NCBI GenBank assembly: GCA_964392965.1
Contig: CAYMSA010000050.1
Span: 1 to 13,174, forward strand
DNA from: CAYMSA01 sp964392965
Lineage (GTDB): Bacteria > Actinomycetota > Coriobacteriia > Anaerosomatales > Anaerosomataceae
DNA: 13,174 nt
Direction: 5' to 3'
Under the pieces are notes generated by a model. The model had not been told where the DNA came from. It saw nothing but the letters and a program-made list of their open reading frames with translations, and did no database searches. Of this stretch, positions 6,804 to 13,174 are shown one piece after another; positions within the stretch are counted from its first letter, which is position 1; each line of letters opens with the position of its first letter. The position numbers were made by a program, and so were the translations under genes.

Positions 6804-9376
6804 GGCTGCGACGCATCGAGGCCGTCAGGTATGGCTCGCTCGCGGATGCCACGCTCGCGCCGCTCGGCGACGGGCTCAGTGTCGTCTGCGGTCCCAACGA
6901 GGCCGGCAAGTCGACGTTCACGAGTCTCGTGCGGCACGTGCTCTACGGCTATCCCACGCAGCGCGACAGCGAGACAGGCTACTTCTTCGAGGGAGGCGGC
7001 CGCCTGGGCCGCCTCGTCTTCGAGGACGCATCGGGGAGCTGGGTGATCGAGCGCGCCGAGGGACCTCGCGGCGGCGCCGTCGCGGTCCGCACGGTCACCG
7101 GCGATGAGCGTCCGGCGCTCGCGACCGACCTGACGCGCGGCGTGAGTGCGCGTGCGTACCGCATCGTCTTCGGGTTCGGGCTCGGCGAGATGGCCGAGAT
7201 CGAGGGTCCGCGCGGTTCGGAAGACGACATCATCGCGCGCCTGTACGCCGCCAGCACCGGGCTGCGCATCAGCCCGCAGGAGGTGAGGGCTTCACTCGAG
7301 CGTGAGGCCGCCGAACTCTTCAAGCCGCGTGGTCGCACGCCGGTCATCAATTCGCTCGCGGCCGAAGCACGCGAGGTGCGCGGGGAGCTGCGTCGGCTGC
7401 GCACCGAGGCCGCCGGCTTCCATGCGGACCAGGAACGCCTCCAGGCGATGCGCATGGAGCTTCAGACCGAGCGGACGAGGCGGGACGGGGCGCGTCTGCG
7501 GGCGACCGAGCTCACGGTCGCGGCGGACCGCGCCGAGGAACGCGTGCGTACGCTCGAGGCACAGGAGCAGCTCCTGCTCGACCTGCGTCGTAAGCGCAGT
7601 GCGGCGATGGAGGAGGCCGACGCTATCGTCGTCGACGCCGCGCTGCTTGGGGCCGCACCCGAGCTCGACGCGCTCATCGCCGAGGCGGCTGGGTACGCGC
7701 AACAGCGCACCGCAGCAGCCGACGCCGCGGCCGCGCTCGCCAACGCCGAGGGCCGGTACCGGGAGTTGCTGGATCGTGTCGGCCTGCCAGCCGAAGTGGT
7801 GACCTCGCTCGCCGGGGATGAGTCCGCGGGTTCGATCGTCGAGACGGCGCGCGGTGACCTGCAGCGCCTCGAGCTCCAGGCGCAGGACCGTGAGGAGCGC
7901 GTCACCCGCGTGAGTGACGACCTCTCGCGTGCGGGCGCGGAGGCGACCGCCGCGCTTCGGGCGGCAGTAGGCTCGGTGCCCGACGACGACGACTCGCTTG
8001 CTGCCGTCGAGGACCGTCGTGCGGCGCTCGAAGCCATCGAGGCGCTCCAGGCGGATCGCGCAGGGAGCCGGGGACGCAGGGACGCGTCGCTGTGGGTGAT
8101 GCTCGTCTGTGGTGCGCTTGCCGTGGTGGCGGGTTCGGTTCTCCGGGAATGGGTCACGGTCACAGTCGGCGCCGTGCTGCTCGTCGTGGCACTCGTCTTC
8201 ATCCTGCGTGCTCGCTCCGCCGCTTCGCTCGTCGCCGAATGCCTGCCGCACCTGCGGCTTCTCGGTCTCACGACGGTGCCGGGACCGGTCGAGGTCTCGC
8301 GCATCAGGCGTGCCCACGACATGGCCGTGCAGGCGCTCGGCGCGAGGCGTGAAGCGGCGGATCGGCTGCGCGAGGCGGAGCGCGATGCCGAGATCGCCCG
8401 TACGGCGCTCGCCGAGCGGGCTGCAACCTGGGCCGCGTGGCTTGGCGCCCGTCATCTGGATCCCGCGCTGAGTCCGCTTGCGGCCTCGGGCATCCTGTCG
8501 CTCGCCCGCGAGGCCGAGAGTGCCCGCCGGGAGGCGGTGGCTCGCCGGAAGGATCTCGATCGGCTCGAGGCCACGCTCGCCGACTTCGCCGGGCGTCTCG
8601 ACGCGGCCGCCCGTCCCCATCTGAATCTCGGCGCCTCCCTGTCGCCAGCGGACGTCGCCCTCACCGTCAGCCGCCTGCGAGAGGCGCTGGCTACCGTGCG
8701 AGCACAGGCGCTGCGCCGCCAGGAGATCGAGCGCGACGTCGCCTCCCTCAACGCCCATATCGCTGCCGAGGAGGACCGCGCCACGGGGGCCGCACGCGAG
8801 CTCCGTGATGTGCTCGCGCGCTTCGGACTCGAGGACGGCGGCCGGCACGACGACCTGCGTGTGATGCAGGCCGAGGCCGAACGGGCNNNNNNNNNNNNNN
8901 NNNNNNNNNNNNNNNNNNNNNNNNNNNNNNNNNNNNNNNNNNNNNNNNNNNNNNNNNNNNNNNNNNNNNNNNNNNNNNNNNNNNNNCGCATCTTCTCCAC
9001 GATGACGGGCGGCCGGTATCCGTACCTCACCATTCCGCTCGGCGGCGGCGCCATCGAGGTCTTCGACACGCACGCGGCGGCCCGCACGTCCGCCGTGCTC
9101 TCACGCGGCACGGCCGAGCAACTCTATCTCGCGTTGCGGCTCGGTCTGATCGCCCAGCTCGGCGAGACGGGACGAGATCTGCCGGTGCTCATGGACGACG
9201 TGCTCGTGAACTTCGACCCGCAGCGCAAGCAGGGTGCGGCACGTGCGATCGCGGACCTCGCTTCCGAGCGGCAGATCGTGTTCTTCACGTGTCACCCTGA
9301 GACCGCGGCGCTCTTCGCCGAGGTCGCCCCGGAGCACCAGCGCATCACTCTGTCAGGGCCGGGATGCGCATCGTGA
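6800..9376 (+). CDS. yhaN: YhaN/SbcC-like coiled-coil AAA ATPase with central membrane hairpin (interrupted by gap)
   Basis: This is an SMC/Rad50-like ATPase, partner of the preceding nuclease. The N-terminal half has Walker A GPNEAGKST (31-39) and a conserved stretch with VFGFGLGEMAEIEG. Long Ala/Glu/Arg-rich coiled coils follow. Near residues 431-471 two hydrophobic helices separated by REW form a hairpin, a feature I recall for YhaN-type proteins and absent from true SbcC. The C-terminal head shows TGGRYPYL, signature-like SRGTAEQLYLALRLGL (from 9101), Walker B LPVLMDDVLVNFD (9179-9217) and a His-switch TCHPE (His codon 9293-9295). A 100-N gap (8887-8986) removes part of the returning coiled coil, so true length and frame through it are unknown. 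GGAGGAGGA at 6788-6796 precedes ATG 6800, and TGA 9374-9376 lies inside the opposite kinase gene. Confidence 0.88.
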   Translation: MRLRRIEAVRYGSLADATLAPLGDGLSVVCGPNEAGKSTFTSLVRHVLYGYPTQRDSETGYFFEGGGRLGRLVFEDASGSWVIERAEGPRGGAVAVRTVTGDERPALATDLTRGVSARAYRIVFGFGLGEMAEIEGPRGSEDDIIARLYAASTGLRISPQEVRASLEREAAELFKPRGRTPVINSLAAEAREVRGELRRLRTEAAGFHADQERLQAMRMELQTERTRRDGARLRATELTVAADRAEERVRTLEAQEQLLLDLRRKRSAAMEEADAIVVDAALLGAAPELDALIAEAAGYAQQRTAAADAAAALANAEGRYRELLDRVGLPAEVVTSLAGDESAGSIVETARGDLQRLELQAQDREERVTRVSDDLSRAGAEATAALRAAVGSVPDDDDSLAAVEDRRAALEAIEALQADRAGSRGRRDASLWVMLVCGALAVVAGSVLREWVTVTVGAVLLVVALVFILRARSAASLVAECLPHLRLLGLTTVPGPVEVSRIRRAHDMAVQALGARREAADRLREAERDAEIARTALAERAATWAAWLGARHLDPALSPLAASGILSLAREAESARREAVARRKDLDRLEATLADFAGRLDAAARPHLNLGASLSPADVALTVSRLREALATVRAQALRRQEIERDVASLNAHIAAEEDRATGAARELRDVLARFGLEDGGRHDDLRVMQAEAERXXXXXXXXXXXXXXXXXXXXXXXXXXXXXXXXXXRIFSTMTGGRYPYLTIPLGGGAIEVFDTHAAARTSAVLSRGTAEQLYLALRLGLIAQLGETGRDLPVLMDDVLVNFDPQRKQGAARAIADLASERQIVFFTCHPETAALFAEVAPEHQRITLSGPGCAS
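8887..8986. other. Scaffold gap of 100 N within yhaN
   Basis: Exactly 100 undetermined bases. The reading frame happens to continue across it, but the piece between AEAERA and RIFSTMTGGRY is shorter than expected for the returning coiled-coil arm. Several hundred bases may be missing, judged from remembered family architecture. Unlike the first gap, its flanks are not repeated. Confidence 0.97.
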
Positions 9377-10787
9377 AGACAGTGCCGCCCTCCTCGTAGC
9401 GTTCGGCGCCGATGGTGCCGGTGTGGGCGCGGACGATGGCGGCGACGATCGCCAGCCCGAGGCCCGCGCCGCCGGTGAGCCGGTCGCGGCTCGCCTGGGC
9501 GCGATAGAAGCGGTCGAAGACGTGCGGCAGGGCCTCGTCGGAGATGCCGGGGCCCTGGTCGATCACCTGCGCCACGGCGTGGTGCCCCTCCGTCGAGAGC
9601 CGGATCGTGACCGTCCCACCCGAGGGCGTCATGCGCGATGCGTTGTCGAGGAGGTTCCCGAACACCTGTTGCAGACGGTCCCTGTCGCCGAGGACCGCCG
9701 GAGCCGAGCCTTCGATGACGACGTCAACGCCCCGGGTCTCCGTGAGCGGCGCGAGACTCTCCATGGCCCGGGTCGCAGCGTCGGCGAGGTCCACGCGTGA
9801 TATCGGCAGCTCCCCGGTGGCGCCCTCGATGCGCTGCAGCGTGATGAGATCGTCGGCGAGTCGTGCGAGACGCTCGGACTCGCGCACCATCGTCGACAGG
9901 AACTGGTGCGCGTCCTCCTCGGGCACGTCGCCCTCGAGCAGTGTCTCGGCGGCACCGCGGATGGCGGTGAGCGGCGTGCGCAGCTCGTGGCTCACGTCGG
10001 AGACGAAGCGCGACTTGCGGCGTTCCTCCTCGTTGAGCTCGGCCATCGCGTCCTGCACTTCGTCGGCCATCGCGTTGAAGCCGTCGGCGAGCGCGAGCAC
10101 CTCCTCGGAACCTCGCGCGCGCGCCCGCACCGAGTGGTCGCCCGAGGCGAACGCCACGGCCACGGCCGCGAGCTCCCGGAGCGGGGATGCGATGCGCCTG
10201 GCGAGGAGCGTGGCGAGGAGGGCCACCACCGCGAGCACTGCGAGAGCGATGAGGAGGATCCTCATCCGGTACTCGCGTGTGAGCGTCGTGATCGAGAAGG
10301 TGGTGCCCGACGCGTACACGATGCCCACCACCTGCTGGTTCACGATGACCGGCTGCGCAACGAGAATGGCCACACCACCGTCTTCGGTGACGCGGGTCGC
10401 GGTCGTCCGTTCGCCCCGGAGCGCCCCTGCCACCTCCGGCGTCTCAGCGTAGAGCACGCCGGGAGCATCGAGTGCGGCCGAGTCGGCGAGCGTCATGCCA
10501 TCGCGGTCGAGCACGCGGATCCGGGAGATCAGGTCCTCGCTCGCGCGTGTGAGCTCCCAGGTGAGCGTCGTGGCCTGGGCCTCATTGAGCTCGGTCGCGC
10601 GCGACGACTGCATCTGCGCCGAGAGGGCGGCCGCGAGCACGATGGCGTCGTCGGACACGCGCTCCTCGAGCTTGTCGGTGGCGTACCCCTCAAGCTCGGT
10701 GACGAAGTAGTACGACAGCCCCACCCCCAGCACGAGCGTGATGAGGAAGAGGGCGAGAAAGAGGCGCGTGCGGATCGACAGGTGCAT
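9345..10787 (-). CDS. Membrane sensor histidine kinase (HAMP, HisKA, HATPase)
   Basis: This 480-residue kinase is the likely partner of the response regulator 15 bp upstream. From the N-terminus it has a membrane helix (about 8-29), an extracytoplasmic sensor of about 145 residues (30-175), a second helix (176-197), and HAMP (about 198-250). HisKA follows with FVSDVSHELRTPLTAI and the phospho-accepting His267. The ATP-binding domain has N box QQVFGNLLDNASR (373-385), DQGPGI (410-415), VFDRFYRA (423-430) and GGAGLGLAI (439-447). The sensor sequence does not tell me the signal. The architecture is of the PhoR/ResE type. The start ATG 10787 has only a weak GGGG upstream. Its last 32 bp overlap the end of yhaN tail to tail. 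Confidence 0.95.
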   Translation of the reverse strand: MHLSIRTRLFLALFLITLVLGVGLSYYFVTELEGYATDKLEERVSDDAIVLAAALSAQMQSSRATELNEAQATTLTWELTRASEDLISRIRVLDRDGMTLADSAALDAPGVLYAETPEVAGALRGERTTATRVTEDGGVAILVAQPVIVNQQVVGIVYASGTTFSITTLTREYRMRILLIALAVLAVVALLATLLARRIASPLRELAAVAVAFASGDHSVRARARGSEEVLALADGFNAMADEVQDAMAELNEEERRKSRFVSDVSHELRTPLTAIRGAAETLLEGDVPEEDAHQFLSTMVRESERLARLADDLITLQRIEGATGELPISRVDLADAATRAMESLAPLTETRGVDVVIEGSAPAVLGDRDRLQQVFGNLLDNASRMTPSGGTVTIRLSTEGHHAVAQVIDQGPGISDEALPHVFDRFYRAQASRDRLTGGAGLGLAIVAAIVRAHTGTIGAERYEEGGTVFTMRIPALTE

Positions 10788-10802
10788 CGCGGCCCCGTCG
10801 CG

Positions 10803-11507
10803 TCAGTCCGCGAGGCGGTAGCCGTACCCGCGGACGGTCTCGATGACGGAGGGGTCGACGCCGGCCGCCGTGAGCTTATCGCGCAGGCGCTTGACGTGGG
10901 TGTCCACCGTCTTCGTCTCAACCACGTACTGCCAGCCCCAGGCGTCCTTCAGCAGTTCCTCGCGCGAGAGCACGCGATTGACGTTGCGCATGAGACACGC
11001 GAGAAGCTCGAACTCCCGGGGTGTCAGGTCGATCTCCGTCTCGCCCGAGCGGGCGACGTGCGCCGCTTCGTCGAGCGAGATGCCGGCCGCCACGATCGGC
11101 CCCTCGTCCCGGCGGATCGCATCGCCGGTCCGCGGGACACTGCGGCGCAGGAGCGCCTTCACCCGTGCGATGAGCTCCCGGACGCCGAAGGGCTTCGCGA
11201 GGTAGTCGTCGCCGCCGATCTCCAGGCCCACGACCTTGTCGAGTTCCGTGTCGCGTGCCGAGAGGAAGAGCACCGGCGTGTCGCTTCCGGCACGCAGGCG
11301 ACGGCAGACCTCGTAGCCGTCCGCGCCGGGGAGCATGATGTCGAGTATCACGAGGTCGAACGTGTCCTCGGCGAGCACCGCGATGGCTTTGTCGCCGTCA
11401 TCGGCCACGGTCACCTCGTATCCCTCCTTGCGGAGGTTGTACGATACGAACTGCGAGATGGACTCCTCGTCATCGACGACGAGGATGCGCGAAGGTGAAG
11501 TCGTCAT
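10803..11507 (-). CDS. OmpR/PhoB-family response regulator
   Basis: This 234-residue DNA-binding regulator is encoded just ahead of its kinase. The receiver domain (about 1-120) has the acidic pair Asp12-Asp13, phospho-acceptor Asp56 in LVILDIMLPG, the switch Ser83 in FLSARD and Lys105 in DDYLAKPF. The C-terminal winged helix (about 138-234) shows LTPREFELLACLMRN, LSREELLKDAWGW, VDTHVKRLRDKL and VRGYGYRL, all typical of the OmpR/PhoB family. The start is the ATG at 11505-11507, preceded by GGGAGG (complement of 11513-11518) at 5 bp. The frame is open further upstream, but that stretch lacks homology. Targets are unknown. Confidence 0.96.
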   Translation of the reverse strand: MTTSPSRILVVDDEESISQFVSYNLRKEGYEVTVADDGDKAIAVLAEDTFDLVILDIMLPGADGYEVCRRLRAGSDTPVLFLSARDTELDKVVGLEIGGDDYLAKPFGVRELIARVKALLRRSVPRTGDAIRRDEGPIVAAGISLDEAAHVARSGETEIDLTPREFELLACLMRNVNRVLSREELLKDAWGWQYVVETKTVDTHVKRLRDKLTAAGVDPSVIETVRGYGYRLAD

Positions 11508-11512
11508 ACACG

Positions 11513-11518
11513 CCTCCC
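11513..11518 (-). promoter_or_regulatory. Shine-Dalgarno deciding the response regulator start
   Basis: GGGAGG on the minus strand, 5 bp before the ATG at 11507. It rules out the longer open frame running to 11696, which would add 63 residues of unlikely sequence. Confidence 0.75.
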
Positions 11519-11536
11519 GAATAGGTGGGTCGTGAG

Positions 11537-11550
11537 CGATGATACCATCG
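11537..11550 (-). promoter_or_regulatory. Candidate -10 region with a small inverted repeat for the two-component operon
   Basis: On the minus strand TATCAT (complement of 11539-11544) is a fair -10, about 32 bp before the response regulator start. It sits in a 5-bp inverted repeat, CGATG (11537-11541) and CATCG (11546-11550). No good -35 is found 16-18 bp upstream, so the call is weak. Autoregulation would be inference only. Confidence 0.3.
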
Positions 11551-11651
11551 TGGCCCATACGCGAGGTTCGACGTTGTCGCTCCGTCACGCGACGGGCTCC
11601 GTCCGTCGGCACGCATGCTTCGGCCGGCACGTGAGAAGACCGCACCACGGA

Positions 11652-11660
11652 AGGGGAGGT
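11652..11660 (+). promoter_or_regulatory. Shine-Dalgarno deciding the coaX start
   Basis: AGGGGAGGT, 5 bp before ATG 11666. It favours this start over the longer frame beginning at 11615. Confidence 0.8.
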
Positions 11661-11665
11661 CCGGG

Positions 11666-12436
11666 ATGATCCTTGCAGTGGACATCGGGAACACACAGAC
11701 CGTGCTCGGCCTGATAGAAGAGGGCGAGGTCACCGGCCACTGGCGCATCTCGACCGACGCCACGCTCACCGCCGACGAGATCCGCATCAAGATCGGCGGC
11801 CTGCTCGTGGCGGACGGACGCTCGTGGGACGACGTCGACGGCGTCATCGTCGCCTCCGTGGTGCCCGCGCTCACCGCTGCGTACATCCAGCTGGCCGAGC
11901 GCGCTACGGGCACGGCGCCGCTCGTGGTGGGTCCTGGCCTGAAGACGGGGCTCCCCATCTCGTATGAGGACCCGCGGGAGATCGGCGCGGACCGCATCGT
12001 CAACGCCGTCGCGGCGGTGGCGCGCCACGGTGCGCCCGTGATCGTCGTCGACTTCGGGACTGCCACCACGCTCGATGTCGTCGATGCGTCGGGAGCCTAC
12101 GTAGGCGGCGTGATCGCCCCCGGCGTGGAGACGAGTGCCGAGGCGCTCTTCCGCCGCGCCGCACGCCTCTCGGCCGTGGACCTCGAGCCGCCGGCCCGTG
12201 TCATCGGCCGCAACACACGCGAGTCCGTGCAGGCGGGACTCCTCCTCGGCGAGGCACTCATGGTGGACGGGCTCGTCCGGCGTACATGGCAGGAGCTCGG
12301 CGCCGAGTGCCCGGTCATCGCCACAGGGGGTCTCGCGGCCCGCATGGCCGACATCTGCGAGACGCTCGACGAGGTGCTCGAGGACCTCACGCTCGAGGGC
12401 CTCGCGCTACTCTGGAAGCGGAACACGCGCGACTGA
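11666..12436 (+). CDS. coaX: Type III pantothenate kinase CoaX
   Basis: This 256-residue ASKHA-fold kinase phosphorylates pantothenate, the first step of coenzyme A synthesis; the type III enzyme typically needs a monovalent cation and is not feedback-inhibited by CoA. The phosphate-binding motif DIGNTQTVLGL starts at Asp6. Further family motifs are GADRIVNA (107-114, with catalytic Asp109), VVDFGTATTLDVV (127-139), GGVIAPGVE (147-155), NTRESVQAGLLLG (183-195) and ATGGLA (219-224). The length matches the family. ATG 11666 has an excellent Shine-Dalgarno. The gene is divergent from the two-component operon across 158 bp and convergent with the exporter gene, 38 bp from its stop. No clear promoter was found upstream. 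Confidence 0.96.
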   Translation: MILAVDIGNTQTVLGLIEEGEVTGHWRISTDATLTADEIRIKIGGLLVADGRSWDDVDGVIVASVVPALTAAYIQLAERATGTAPLVVGPGLKTGLPISYEDPREIGADRIVNAVAAVARHGAPVIVVDFGTATTLDVVDASGAYVGGVIAPGVETSAEALFRRAARLSAVDLEPPARVIGRNTRESVQAGLLLGEALMVDGLVRRTWQELGAECPVIATGGLAARMADICETLDEVLEDLTLEGLALLWKRNTRD

Positions 12437-12474
12437 CGACGGGCGGCGTGGTGCCCGACACCCGCAGGCGACGA

Positions 12475-13128
12475 TCAGAGCACGCCCGCGCCGTCGAGGA
12501 GGAAGCGCCCGCCGAGGTAGAGCAGGAAGACCGCGCAGACGCCGATCACGATACGGTACGGCCGGTCGGCGAGCAGTCCGCGTCCTTTCGAGACGGCACC
12601 GATCACGATGCCGTACCAGACGATGTCGGCGAGCTCGTGGCCGATGAAGAACGCCGCCACGCCGATCGGGCCGATGGCGATGCCGTCGGCGGCGAGCTTC
12701 ACGCCCACGGTCGCCCACCAGAGCGTCCAGTACGGGTTGGAGATGCTCACGGCCGCTCCCTGCGCGATGGGGCCGATCCGCGAGGCTGTGGCAACCGTCT
12801 CTACGGGCTTCAGCGACACGCGTCCGGAGAACGCGCCGCGCAGCAGGTCCTGCCCCATCCACACGAGGATCGCGCCGCCGGCGAGCGCGAGCACGGTCAT
12901 CACGGCGTCCTGCCTCAGGAACGTCGCCAGGCCGAACGCGAAGCCCACCAGGAGCGCCGCCTCCAGGAGTGCATGGCCCACGAGCATGAGCGCCGCCGAA
13001 AGCCGGCCGTGCGTGAGCGTGCGCGTGATGGTCGCCACGAGGTACGACCCGGGCGACATGGCGCCCGAAAGGCCGATGACGAACGCCGACGCGCCGAGGG
13101 CGAGGGCCTGAGTGAGCTCAGCTGACAT
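12475..13128 (-). CDS. LysE/RhtB-family amino-acid exporter
   Basis: This 217-residue membrane protein resembles LysE-type translocators that export amino acids or small metabolites; the substrate cannot be told. The N-terminal SAFVIGLSGAMSPGSYLVAT corresponds to the family's conserved Pro-Gly region in the first helix. GHALLEAALLVGFAFGL (52-68), the central SNPYWTLWWATVGVK and FFIGHELADIVWYG further on are typical of this family. About six hydrophobic segments are visible. ATG at 13128 gives the usual N-terminus. A GTG at 13149 would add 7 residues (MLRYDTR) but has no Shine-Dalgarno. Neither does the ATG, which instead has a -10-like TACGAT 6 bp upstream. It is convergent with coaX. Confidence 0.88.
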   Translation of the reverse strand: MSAELTQALALGASAFVIGLSGAMSPGSYLVATITRTLTHGRLSAALMLVGHALLEAALLVGFAFGLATFLRQDAVMTVLALAGGAILVWMGQDLLRGAFSGRVSLKPVETVATASRIGPIAQGAAVSISNPYWTLWWATVGVKLAADGIAIGPIGVAAFFIGHELADIVWYGIVIGAVSKGRGLLADRPYRIVIGVCAVFLLYLGGRFLLDGAGVL

Positions 13129-13134
13129 GCGCGT

Positions 13135-13140
13135 ATCGTA
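13135..13140 (-). promoter_or_regulatory. -10-like hexamer placed for a leaderless exporter mRNA
   Basis: TACGAT on the minus strand (complement of 13135-13140) ends 6 bp before the exporter ATG, so transcription would begin at or next to the start codon. No -35 consensus is seen 17 bp upstream. Leaderless mRNAs are common in actinobacteria, but this instance is inference. Confidence 0.35.
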
Positions 13141-13174
13141 CCGCAGCACGTCTCGGGTGCGGCACTCGTGCCGG

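Noticed and set aside
7292..9073. Minus-strand open frame of 593 codons opposite yhaN
   Set aside because: No recognisable domain, it crosses the gap, and yhaN has Walker A, Walker B and signature motifs in the sense frame.
9906..11498. Plus-strand open frame of 530 codons over the kinase and response regulator
   Set aside because: It has His/Arg/Glu-rich shadow composition, while the minus strand encodes two textbook two-component proteins.
12446..12465. Possible terminator between coaX and the exporter gene
   Set aside because: Only a 7-bp stem with one bulged base and no T-run on either side. It may still act weakly, but the evidence is not enough.

Overview
The window is 13.2 kb of very GC-rich bacterial DNA. 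Genes are tightly packed, GTG starts are common, start and stop codons often overlap, and the only strong promoter seen has a -10 of the TAnnnT type. This fits a high-GC actinobacterium. A Coriobacteriia-like anaerobe or an uncultured relative is my guess; no rRNA or other taxonomic marker is present. Two runs of exactly 100 N (3597-3696 and 8887-8986) are scaffold gaps of unknown true length, which suggests a draft or metagenome assembly.

Layout: (1) Positions 1-4718, + strand, form one apparent operon: the 3' end of nadA, then nadB, nadC, a DedA-family membrane protein and birA, with joins that abut or overlap. NadA, NadB and NadC are the complete aspartate-to-nicotinate-mononucleotide route of de novo NAD synthesis. 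(2) Positions 4719-5416 hold a promoter with an overlapping inverted repeat resembling a BirA operator, followed by bioY. BirA next door is both biotin ligase and, by its N-terminal HTH, the likely repressor of bioY. (3) Positions 5547-9376, + strand, hold a YhaO/SbcD-like nuclease and a YhaN/SbcC-like coiled-coil ATPase joined by an ATGA overlap. The second is interrupted by a gap. (4) Positions 9345-11507, - strand, hold a two-component system with the response regulator first and the histidine kinase second. The kinase 3' end overlaps the yhaN 3' end by 32 bp, tail to tail. (5) Positions 11666-12436, + strand, hold coaX (type III pantothenate kinase), divergent from the two-component genes. 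(6) Positions 12475-13128, - strand, hold a LysE/RhtB-type exporter whose ATG may be translated without a leader.

Much of the window is cofactor metabolism: NAD from nadABC, biotin from birA and bioY, coenzyme A from coaX. The less ordinary points are the Cys-Gly repeat tail of the DedA protein, which coincides with an assembly gap between identical 30-bp ends, and the promoter-overlapping operator of bioY. I found no tRNA, rRNA, CRISPR array, insertion sequence or phage gene. No gene-free stretch exceeds 160 bp. I do not see a convincing new multi-gene system.
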